Positions 1 to 5,384 of a DNA stretch of 7,876 bases are shown here, piece by piece. Under the pieces are notes generated by a model. It ran no database searches and was not told the DNA's origin. It worked only from the letters and a program-made list of their open reading frames with translations. Position 1 is the stretch's first letter. Each line of letters starts with the position of its first letter. The stretch comes from Rubrobacter sp. (GTDB lineage: Bacteria; Actinomycetota; Rubrobacteria; Rubrobacterales; Rubrobacteraceae), in contig JADDKG010000023.1 in assembly GCA_020253895.1 (NCBI GenBank), forward strand, positions 1 to 7,876. Direction: 5' to 3'. A program made the translations under genes and the position numbers.

Positions 1-6
1 AACCAT
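1..6 (-). CDS. Start of a minus-strand gene running off the left edge
   Basis: Only the first two codons (ATG GTT, Met-Val) are inside the window, so the product cannot be named. The support is positional. On the minus strand a GGGAGGAGG ribosome-binding sequence lies about 10 bases before the ATG. Further upstream is a TTGACA/TAGACT promoter pair overlapped by a GntR-type operator (75-84). The gene would be transcribed in the same direction as the catabolic cluster and would be a natural third target of the GntR regulator encoded just upstream. This call fails if the real start lies further left. Confidence 0.42.
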
Positions 7-51
7 CCTCGTAAGACCTCCTCCCGTCTCGGTTTCCCACCCGTAAGAGGC

Positions 52-81
52 AGTCTAGTACTTTACCGACAAAATTGTCAA
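52..81 (-). promoter_or_regulatory. Predicted promoter for the off-window left gene
   Basis: Read on the minus strand, a perfect -35 TTGACA (plus-strand 76-81) is followed after 18 bases by TAGACT (plus-strand 52-57), a four-of-six match to TATAAT. The -35 hexamer lies inside the palindromic operator at 75-84, so a bound repressor would mask it. The spacer is one base longer than ideal. Confidence 0.45.
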
Positions 82-89
82 CAAAATTG
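70..89. promoter_or_regulatory. Putative GntR/FCD operator, site 1
   Basis: The core TTGTCAACAA (75-84) is a near-perfect inverted repeat with the TTGT-NN-ACAA form typical of operators bound by GntR-family FCD regulators. The 20-base block CAAAATTGTCAACAAAATTG has 7 of 10 symmetric base pairs and matches site 2 at 15 of 20 positions; the left halves differ by one base. It overlaps the -35 of the promoter reading left. Binding by the neighbouring GntR protein is inference. Confidence 0.5.
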
Positions 90-130
90 AGGACTATGAT
101 TGCAGGGTTTGGTGGGCGTTTGGTCGGGGA

Positions 131-823
131 TCAGCGGGCCTCTTTTTGGGCTGCGGCCTGTCTTAGGGCTTCGGTGACCCCGGAGAGGTGCTTACGCATG
201 GCCTTCTCTGCTCTGTCGGGGTCGCCGGCCTCGACGGCCTCGAAGATGGCCCGGTGCTCGGCGAGCGAGCTGGCCGGGCGTCCCGGGGTCAGGATGGTGC
301 GGTACTGGAACCTTATGAGCTGGGAGTTGAGCATCTTCAGCAGCCTGGAGATGGTGGCGTGGTCTGCGATCTCGATGAGGCGGCGGTGGAACTGGCCGTT
401 GAGCTCGGAGGCCCCCAGCAGGTCCCCCTCCTTCACCCGGCTCTCCATGCGGGAGAGGAGCTCCCGGAGCTCGGCGAGGTCCCGTTGCGTGCGGTTCACG
501 GCCGCGTGCCGCACGGCGACGCACTCGAGGGCCATCCTGGCCTCCAGGATCTCCACCGCCTCCTCCTCGGAGACCAGCCTCACCCTGGCACCCCGGTTCG
601 GCTCGCGCTTTACCAGCCCCTCCTGCTCCAGCCGGATGAGCGCGTTCCGCACCGCGGCTCGGCTCACCCCGAGCTCCTGCGCGATGTCCAGCTCGATCAG
701 GCGCTCGTTCGGCTGCAGCCTCCCCCCCGTTATGTCGCCGTAGAGCTTCTCGTATGCAACGTCAGACAACGAACCCGCCCGCCTGTCTTCTCGCCTCATC
801 TGCCGCATTTTACCGGGCCTCAC
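131..823 (-). CDS. GntR-family transcriptional regulator with FCD ligand-binding domain
   Basis: This is a cytoplasmic DNA-binding repressor or activator of 230 residues, the usual length for the FadR-like GntR subfamily. An N-terminal winged helix-turn-helix occupies roughly residues 18-83 (AQELGVSRAAVRNALIRLEQ then EGLVKREPNRGARV). The all-helical C-terminal FCD domain follows, with its typical metal/ligand signature residues: LNGQFHRRL, AEHRAIFEAV and AMRKHL. FCD regulators usually sense small carboxylic acids and control catabolic operons, which fits the adjacent ring-cleavage genes. I chose the GTG at 821-823 because GGGGGAGG lies 9 bases before it. An in-frame ATG at 848-850 and others at 806-808 and 797-799 have poorer ribosome sites. 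It lies downstream of the oxidoreductase on the same strand, after 118 bases that hold its own promoter and operator, so it is probably autoregulated. The inducer is unknown. Confidence 0.9.
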   Translation of the reverse strand: MRPGKMRQMRREDRRAGSLSDVAYEKLYGDITGGRLQPNERLIELDIAQELGVSRAAVRNALIRLEQEGLVKREPNRGARVRLVSEEEAVEILEARMALECVAVRHAAVNRTQRDLAELRELLSRMESRVKEGDLLGASELNGQFHRRLIEIADHATISRLLKMLNSQLIRFQYRTILTPGRPASSLAEHRAIFEAVEAGDPDRAEKAMRKHLSGVTEALRQAAAQKEAR

Positions 824-832
824 AGCAAAAGA

Positions 833-841
833 CCTCCCCCC
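833..841 (-). promoter_or_regulatory. Ribosome-binding site deciding the GTG start of the GntR gene
   Basis: On the minus strand GGGGGGAGG ends 9 bases before GTG (821-823). No comparable purine run precedes the upstream in-frame ATG at 848-850. The site lies inside the longer possible reading frame, which argues for the shorter protein. Confidence 0.6.
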
Positions 842-877
842 ACAGAGCATGGCCGCCAGCCAACCGGATGCCCTCAG

Positions 878-919
878 GACCTTACGTTACCACAATTGTC
901 TACACTTTTGTAACCCGAA
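878..919 (-). promoter_or_regulatory. Weak predicted promoter of the GntR gene
   Basis: This short A/T-richer stretch lies between the oxidoreductase and the GntR gene. Read on the minus strand it offers TTACAA, then 18 bases, then TAACGT, a weak -35/-10 pair. The spacer is filled by operator site 2. The promoter call is weak on hexamer quality and rests mainly on position and base composition. Confidence 0.3.
891..910. promoter_or_regulatory. Putative GntR/FCD operator, site 2 (autoregulatory)
   Basis: CACAATTGTCTACACTTTTG has 7 of 10 symmetric pairs around position 900.5, with core TTGTCTACAC (896-905). It is bracketed by the inverted pentamers GTTAC (886-890) and GTAAC (910-914), which could widen the recognition site. 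It sits directly upstream of the GntR gene, as expected for autoregulation. Confidence 0.5.
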
Positions 920-941
920 TGCCGTCTGCGGTTTCGGGGAT

Positions 942-1922
942 TCAGCCTGCGACGAGCAGCATCCGTCCTCTGGCCTCGCCGCTCTCGACCCGGGAATAGG
1001 CCTCTCCGGCCCGCTCCAGCGGGTAGCGCTCGGCGACGGGCGGGGCGCGCAGGATGCCCGCTTCGAAGCCGGGGAGCAGGCTGCGCAGCACATCCCCGCT
1101 GCCCGCGGCGTCGAGCCGCGAGGTCATGAGCCCAAGCAGCCGCAGCTCCCTGCGGTAGAAGTCGAAGAGGTCGAAGGAGACCCGCCGCTCCCCTACCGTG
1201 GTGAGGACGACCATGCGCCCTCCCCGCGCGAGGCTGTTCAGGCAGGGCTCGAAGAGCGGGCCGCCGACGGCGTCGAGGACGAGGTCCACGCCCCTCCCCT
1301 CCGTTGCGGCCATGACGGCCTCCGGCACGTTCTCTTGGGAGGTGTCTATGACGACTCCGGCCCCCGCCTTCCCGGCTATCGCGCGCTCCGACCCGTCTCT
1401 GACCGCCCCGATCACGAGGGAGGCTCTCTTCCAGCGGGAGATCATGACCGCCGCGCTCCCGACGCCGCCCGCGGCCCCGGTGACGAGCACCGTCTCCCCG
1501 GCGGAGATCCCGCCCAGGTCCATGACCCCCATGGCGGCGGCGAGGTAAGCGAGCCCGGAGGCCCCTGCCCCCTCCAGATCTAACCCCTCCGGCACGGGCA
1601 CCACGACGCCGCGGGGCAGGGCCACGTACTCGGCGTGGGTGCCGTCGCGGGTGAAGCCCAGCTCTCCGCCCCCGGTCCCCCACACCTCCATGCCCACGAG
1701 CCCCCGCGGCCCCTCCACCACGACCCCGGCGAAGTCCCGGCCCGGGATGCGGGGCAGGGTGGTCATGGGGAACGAGCCGCGAACGTTGAGCACGTCGCTG
1801 CGGTTCACCGCGGCGGCCCGCACCTCCACCAGCACCTCGCCCTCCTGGGGCTCGGGGGTGGGGACCTCTACCGGGCGCAGGGCGGAGGGCTCCCCGTAGC
1901 GCTCTATGAGGATGGCGCGCAT
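942..1922 (-). CDS. Zinc-independent medium-chain dehydrogenase/reductase, quinone oxidoreductase-like
   Basis: This is a 326-residue soluble NAD(P)H-dependent reductase of the quinone oxidoreductase (zeta-crystallin-like) branch, full length for the family. Residues 1-125 form the GroES-like domain, with the conserved AAAVNRSDVLNVRG and IPGRDFAGVV stretches. A Rossmann domain follows, with the nucleotide-binding loop GAAGGVG at 149-155. The catalytic-zinc Cys/His ligands and the structural-zinc cysteine cluster of alcohol dehydrogenases are absent, so a zinc-free quinone or enone reductase is more likely than an alcohol dehydrogenase. It is the last gene of the dioxygenase operon, starting 12 bases after the amidohydrolase stop. 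Its purine run GGGGGAG abuts the ATG with no spacer, so translation may depend on coupling to the upstream gene. In context it might reduce a quinone form of the substrate or a double bond in the ring-cleavage product; this is inference. Confidence 0.88.
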   Translation of the reverse strand: MRAILIERYGEPSALRPVEVPTPEPQEGEVLVEVRAAAVNRSDVLNVRGSFPMTTLPRIPGRDFAGVVVEGPRGLVGMEVWGTGGGELGFTRDGTHAEYVALPRGVVVPVPEGLDLEGAGASGLAYLAAAMGVMDLGGISAGETVLVTGAAGGVGSAAVMISRWKRASLVIGAVRDGSERAIAGKAGAGVVIDTSQENVPEAVMAATEGRGVDLVLDAVGGPLFEPCLNSLARGGRMVVLTTVGERRVSFDLFDFYRRELRLLGLMTSRLDAAGSGDVLRSLLPGFEAGILRAPPVAERYPLERAGEAYSRVESGEARGRMLLVAG

Positions 1923-1934
1923 CTCCCCCGGAGA

Positions 1935-3335
1935 TCAGACACCGGCCCCCGGCGCTGCCTCCCCCGTAGTCCGGGGGGCGGCCCAGTGCGCGGGCCGCTC
2001 GGCGTGGGTCACCAGGTAGTCCCGCGAGTCCTCCGCCAGCCGGCGGGCGCGCTCCAGGTCGAAGCCGACGAGCTCGCCGTTCCGCTTGAGGGCGCGCCCG
2101 TTCACCCACACGGAGTCCACGTTGGAGGTGTCCATGCTGCACACCACCGTACCCACCGGGTCTACGACGGGCGCGGCGTTGACCCGCTCGATGCTCAGCA
2201 TGACGACGTCGGCCTTCTTGCCGGGGGTGAGGGAGCCGGTCCTGTCGGCGAGGCCCACGGTGCGGGCGCCCTCGATGGTGGCGAACTCGAGCACGTCGCG
2301 CGAGGAGAGGAGCGGCGGGGTCTCCTCCAGCTCCTCCTCGAAGACCCGCTCGTGGACCCGAACCCGCTCGGCGGCGAAGAGGAAGCGCATCTGGGTGAAG
2401 GGGTCGCCGGGGACGCTGGTCACCACGTCGCAGCTCAGGCTGGGCCGGATGCCGTGCGCCAGGACCTCCCCGGTCGGGGGCATGCCGTGGCCCATCGTCA
2501 TCTCCACCATCGGGGCGATGGAGACGGTGCCGCCGGTCTCCGCGATGAGCCGGAACTCCCGGTCGGTGAGGTGGTTGCAGTGGATGTAGGTGATATCCGG
2601 GCCGAGCAGGCCGAGGTCGTGGAGCTGCTCGACCATCCTGAAGCGCCCGGCGACGGGCCCCATCCCGACGTGGACGCTGATCGGGACGCCGATGTCCCGG
2701 GCGAGCTCCCAGTCGTGCCTGACGACCTCCGGGGTACAGAAGCCGGGGCCTCGGGTCCCCATGGCGAGGGTCATCAGGCCCTCGTCGGAGGGGAAGTACC
2801 TCTCGCGCACCCGGCGGATGTCCTCGGGGGCCTTCAGGGTGCTGTTAAACCACCAGTCGGCGAGGGAGGTGTTGGGGTTGCCGTAGCAGTAGACGGCCCG
2901 GATGCCCACCTCCGAGAGCGCCCGGATGGCTTCGTCGGCGTGGTCGGGGGTGTTGTTGATGTGCGACCAGTCCAAGAGCGTGGTCACCCCGGCGTCTATG
3001 GCCTCGAGCGTGCCGAGGAGGTTCCCGGCGTAGACGTCCTCCGGGCGGTAGGCCGGGGCTAAAGTGTCCAGGACGAGCTGGAAGTAGCCGTCGAGGGTGA
3101 CGTCGGGGGCGATGCCCCGGATCACGGTCTCCCACGTGTGCCGGTGGGAGTCGATAAAGCCCGGGATAACGATGGCGCCCGAGGCGTCGACCACCTCGCA
3201 GCCGGAGGCGTCTACGGACGGCGCGACCGCCGCGATCTCCTCGCCCTCGATCAGGACGTCCCCGCCGGGGATGTCCCCGATCTGGGGGTCCATGGAGATG
3301 ATGTGTCCGCCGCGGATCAGGGTTCGCTCGGCCAT
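1935..3335 (-). CDS. Metal-dependent amidohydrolase, cytosine deaminase/chlorohydrolase-like
   Basis: This is a 466-residue TIM-barrel amidohydrolase, presumably cytoplasmic. The small beta-sandwich starts at the N-terminus (TLIRGGHIISMD) and resumes near the C-terminus (SLTPGKKADVVMLS, DSVWVNGRALKRNGE). Metal and active-site residues are visible: H64-x-H66 in PGFIDSHRH, H222 in ISVHVG, H252 in YIHCNH and D303 in SLSCD. The set matches the mononuclear-metal group that includes SAH/MTA deaminases, 8-oxoguanine deaminase and the triazine hydrolases AtzA/TrzN. Those enzymes usually have Glu three residues after the third His (HxxE); here that position is Met (H222-V-G-M225), so classic deamination is doubtful. 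The start is supported by GGAGGAGG before the ATG. It sits 14 bases after the dioxygenase stop and 12 before the oxidoreductase start, so it is co-transcribed. It might remove an amide or ring substituent, or hydrolyse a lactone or lactam intermediate; the substrate is unknown. Confidence 0.9.
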   Translation of the reverse strand: MAERTLIRGGHIISMDPQIGDIPGGDVLIEGEEIAAVAPSVDASGCEVVDASGAIVIPGFIDSHRHTWETVIRGIAPDVTLDGYFQLVLDTLAPAYRPEDVYAGNLLGTLEAIDAGVTTLLDWSHINNTPDHADEAIRALSEVGIRAVYCYGNPNTSLADWWFNSTLKAPEDIRRVRERYFPSDEGLMTLAMGTRGPGFCTPEVVRHDWELARDIGVPISVHVGMGPVAGRFRMVEQLHDLGLLGPDITYIHCNHLTDREFRLIAETGGTVSIAPMVEMTMGHGMPPTGEVLAHGIRPSLSCDVVTSVPGDPFTQMRFLFAAERVRVHERVFEEELEETPPLLSSRDVLEFATIEGARTVGLADRTGSLTPGKKADVVMLSIERVNAAPVVDPVGTVVCSMDTSNVDSVWVNGRALKRNGELVGFDLERARRLAEDSRDYLVTHAERPAHWAAPRTTGEAAPGAGV

Positions 3336-3349
3336 CTTCCCTCCTCCGG

Positions 3350-4177
3350 TCAGCCCCGGGTCGCGGGCTTGAGCTTTATGTCGAACTCGCAGGTGTAGAA
3401 CGGAGCGTCGAGGCCCCGGCGCGAGATCTCCTCCTCATCCTCACACCTCTCTAGCGGCCTGACCAACTCCGGCTTGACCGCCCCTATGGTGTCGTTCTCC
3501 AGGTAGGGGTCGTCCGGGAAGAAGACCTGGGTGGTGAGCGTCTCGTGCCCCTCGGCCTCGACCTTGAAGTGTATGTGCGCCGGACGCCAGGGGTGCTGCC
3601 CTATGGCCTCCAGCAGCCGCCCCACCGGGCCGTCGGTGGGCACGGTGTAGGGCTTGGGCACCATGGTCTGGAATTCGTAGCTCCCGTCCTCCTCCACCCC
3701 GAAGCGGCCCCGGAAGTTGTAGTCCGGCTGCCTCTCGTCCCAGACGTCGTAGCCGCCGGTGGGGCCGGTCTGCCAGACGTCGAGGACCGCGTTGCCAAGA
3801 GGGGTGCCGTCCGTGGAGGTGACCCTGCCGCGGACGAAGAGCACGTCTCCCTCCTCGATGCCCTCGTACTCCTCGTAGATCTTGACCGGCCTCTCCCGCC
3901 ACGGCGGGTTCTCGCGGTAGAGCGGTCCCTCCACGTCGCTCGGGGTGGCCGCGCCGTCCTCGTGGGTTATGGAGTCAACCAGGACAGAGGTCTTCGTCAC
4001 GTCGGAGAGCAGGACGAACTCGTCCTTCCTGCCGACCTCGGTGAGGAAGTCCAGGACCGCGAGCCACTCGTCCTCGGTGATGCGGTGTTTTTCGATCAGC
4101 GCGTGCAGCGCACCGAGGGCCTCGGGAAGTATCCGCGCCAGCCGCTCGTTGCGCACCCCGCTCGCAGAATCAACCAT
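3350..4177 (-). CDS. Intradiol ring-cleavage dioxygenase (catechol/hydroxyquinol 1,2-dioxygenase type)
   Basis: This is a 275-residue non-heme Fe(III) enzyme that opens a 1,2-dihydroxylated aromatic ring between the two hydroxyls with O2, giving a cis,cis-muconate-type acid. The N-terminal helical dimerisation region (about residues 1-85) ends with SDVEGPLYRENPP. The catalytic beta-sandwich follows, with GNAVLDVWQTGPTGGYD and RPAHIHFKV. The four iron ligands are visible as Y143, Y177, H201 and H203, with the conserved R198 just before the histidines, so it should be active. The long helical N-terminus and length fit the catechol/hydroxyquinol dioxygenases and not the protocatechuate subunits. 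Catechol versus hydroxyquinol specificity I cannot settle by reading. I chose the ATG at 4175-4177 because AAGGAGG lies 7 bases before it; the open frame extending further upstream has no such signal and enters the next gene. It leads the dioxygenase-amidohydrolase-oxidoreductase operon. The promoter and operator are in the preceding 119-base gap. Confidence 0.93.
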   Translation of the reverse strand: MVDSASGVRNERLARILPEALGALHALIEKHRITEDEWLAVLDFLTEVGRKDEFVLLSDVTKTSVLVDSITHEDGAATPSDVEGPLYRENPPWRERPVKIYEEYEGIEEGDVLFVRGRVTSTDGTPLGNAVLDVWQTGPTGGYDVWDERQPDYNFRGRFGVEEDGSYEFQTMVPKPYTVPTDGPVGRLLEAIGQHPWRPAHIHFKVEAEGHETLTTQVFFPDDPYLENDTIGAVKPELVRPLERCEDEEEISRRGLDAPFYTCEFDIKLKPATRG

Positions 4178-4182
4178 CTCCG

Positions 4183-4191
4183 CTCCTCCTT
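4183..4191 (-). promoter_or_regulatory. Ribosome-binding site deciding the dioxygenase start
   Basis: AAGGAGGAG on the minus strand, with AGGAGG 7 bases before ATG 4175-4177, is one of the best Shine-Dalgarno sequences in the window. It fixes the start at 4177 although the frame stays open upstream. Confidence 0.8.
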
Positions 4192-4241
4192 GCCGGAAGC
4201 GGGCGCCGCCCGTCCCTTTCCACCTTCTCCTAGAGAGCCTC

Positions 4242-4251
4242 TTGTTTACAT
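4242..4251. promoter_or_regulatory. Putative GntR/FCD operator, site 3
   Basis: TTGTTTACAT (ATGTAAACAA on the minus strand) shares the TTGTNNACA core with sites 1 and 2. It overlaps the end of the predicted -10 and the expected transcription start of the dioxygenase operon, an arrangement suited to repression. Outside the core the similarity is weak: 11 of 20 positions match site 2. Confidence 0.45.
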
Positions 4252-4279
4252 TATGGTACGCAAAATACGGGAGGTCCAA
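4250..4279 (-). promoter_or_regulatory. Predicted promoter of the dioxygenase operon
   Basis: On the minus strand TTGGAC (plus-strand 4274-4279) is followed after 18 bases by CATAAT (4250-4255), a five-of-six -10. It sits in a locally A/T-rich patch of an otherwise G/C-rich gap between the FAH-family gene and the dioxygenase gene. The predicted transcription start is near 4243, giving a leader of about 65 bases. Operator site 3 overlaps it. Confidence 0.5.
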
Positions 4280-4296
4280 CGCGGCGGCGGGAGTTC

Positions 4297-5178
4297 TCAG
4301 CGGGTGAGGGGTTTCCGTACCACCCGGTTGGAGATCTCCCCGACACCCTCGACGGAGACGGTGACCTCGTCGCCGGGCCTGAGAAACTCGGGCGGGGTTC
4401 GGGCGTAGCCGACGCCCTCGGGGGTGCCGGTGAGGAGGATATCCCCGGGCAGGAGGGTCATAGCCAGGGAGAGCTCCTCGATGAGCCTTGCGACGGGGAA
4501 GATCATGAACCTGGTGTTGGAGTCCTGCTTCCGCACGCCGTTTACGTGGCACTGGACCCGCAGGTTCTGCACGTCGGGGATCTCGTCGGCGGTCACGATC
4601 CAGGGCCCCATCGGGCAGCTTCCGTCCATGCCCTTGCCCTTGAGCCACTGGCCGCCGTGGCGCCGCTGGACGTCCCTGGCGGTCACGTCGTTGGCGGCGG
4701 TGTAGCCGAAGACGTAGCTCATGGCCTCCTCCGCCGGGATGCTCCTCCCGGCGCGGCCTATGACGACGGCGAGCTCGGCCTCGTAGTCGATCTTCTCGGA
4801 GAAGTTGGGGTCAAAGGGGATCTCGTCGTGGGGACCGATGACGGTGGTGGTCGGCTTGTCGAAGAAGGTGGGGTACTCGGGCAGCTCCTCTCCCTGCCCC
4901 TCGCGCCGCCCGCGCCCTTCCTCGAAGTGGGTCTGGTAGTTCCAGCCCATACAGAAGACGTTTCTTCTGGGCTCGGGGATCGGGGCGAGAAGCCGCACCT
5001 CGCTGATCCGGGCGGCCGGGCCGGCCGCTCCGGCGAGAGAGCGGGCCTCCCGCAAGGCGGGCTCGCCGCCCTCGATGAGCTCCAGCATGGAGCCGAACCT
5101 CCCGCTCAGGTCCACCACCGCGCCGTCGAGGACGGCCCCCACCCGCGGCCGGCCGTCCAGGTACGTGATCAGCTTCAT
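4297..5178 (-). CDS. Fumarylacetoacetate hydrolase (FAH) family protein
   Basis: This is a 293-residue soluble Mg2+/Mn2+-dependent enzyme of the FAH fold, which cleaves or isomerises beta-diketo and 2-oxo acids made after aromatic ring opening. A short N-terminal domain (residues 1-65, MKLITYLDGRPRVGAVLDG) precedes the catalytic core that begins at NVFCMGWNY. The metal ligands are E133 and E135 in DYEAELAVVIGR and D164 in YTAANDVTARD. KGKGMDGSCPMGPW (from residue 180) and DILLTGTPEGVG are the other hallmark segments. The family covers acylpyruvate hydrolases, fumarylpyruvate hydrolase, 2-hydroxyhepta-2,4-dienedioate isomerase and oxaloacetate-acting members, so the exact reaction is open. The ATG is preceded by GGAGGTGGTTCG. 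It lies upstream of the dioxygenase on the same strand, separated by 119 bases with a promoter, so it may be transcribed both with and apart from that operon. It most likely acts on the dioxygenase product or a derivative. Confidence 0.92.
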   Translation of the reverse strand: MKLITYLDGRPRVGAVLDGAVVDLSGRFGSMLELIEGGEPALREARSLAGAAGPAARISEVRLLAPIPEPRRNVFCMGWNYQTHFEEGRGRREGQGEELPEYPTFFDKPTTTVIGPHDEIPFDPNFSEKIDYEAELAVVIGRAGRSIPAEEAMSYVFGYTAANDVTARDVQRRHGGQWLKGKGMDGSCPMGPWIVTADEIPDVQNLRVQCHVNGVRKQDSNTRFMIFPVARLIEELSLAMTLLPGDILLTGTPEGVGYARTPPEFLRPGDEVTVSVEGVGEISNRVVRKPLTR

Positions 5179-5384
5179 CGAACCACCTCCGCAGATCCCG
5201 GCGAACAGGGGGCATGGCCGTGGAGGAGATCGCCGCGCTCACACCGCCACCCCTCGGGCGATTCTAGATCACCTCCACCCGGCGGGCCACACCGGGCGTC
5301 CCTGGATGGATCGGGGCGCGGCCTGTATAAAGGGATCGGCAAGGCCCTCGCCCCCGACCTTCGGGACCGATCCAGGAGGTAAGA
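5179..5384. other. Divergent intergenic region, FAH-family gene / deacetylase
   Basis: These 206 bases separate two divergently transcribed genes and contain no convincing gene. On the left, the minus-strand hexamer TAGAAT (plus-strand 5261-5266) is a possible -10 for the FAH-family gene but lacks a good -35. On the right are TATAAA (5326-5331) and the GGATCGG repeats described separately. No TTGTNNACA operator is present, so the FAH-family gene may not be a direct target of the GntR regulator. Confidence 0.5.
5308..5373 (+). repeat. GGATCGG repeat trio upstream of the deacetylase gene
   Basis: GGATCGG occurs at 5308-5314 and again at 5333-5339, and its exact inverse CCGATCC at 5367-5373 directly abuts the AGGAGGT ribosome site (5374-5380). 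Either direct copy could pair with the inverse copy. Between them, CCCGA-CCT-TCGGG (5353-5365) can form its own small hairpin. A possible -10, TATAAA (5326-5331), lies between the two direct copies. The set could be an operator array or a leader structure affecting translation; neither is shown. Confidence 0.4.

Noticed and set aside
75..743. A plus-strand frame opposite the GntR gene, Ser/Arg-rich.
   Set aside because: It is antisense to a gene with a clear winged helix and FCD domain, and has no ribosome site or family motif.
874..2142. A 422-codon minus-strand frame overlapping the oxidoreductase gene.
   Set aside because: It is Arg/Ala/Gly-rich low-complexity translation in the wrong frame of a recognisable MDR reductase.
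1635..3062. A 475-codon open frame on the plus strand opposite the amidohydrolase and the start of the oxidoreductase.
   Set aside because: It is antisense to genes with clear catalytic motifs, is rich in His/Gly/Pro/Val repeats and has no family motif. Long antisense frames are expected in GC-rich coding DNA.
4178..4648. Upstream extension of the dioxygenase frame to about 432 residues.
   Set aside because: The extension overlaps the FAH-family gene in another frame, is Arg/Pro-rich, and the consensus Shine-Dalgarno sequence at 4183-4191 marks the internal ATG as the start.
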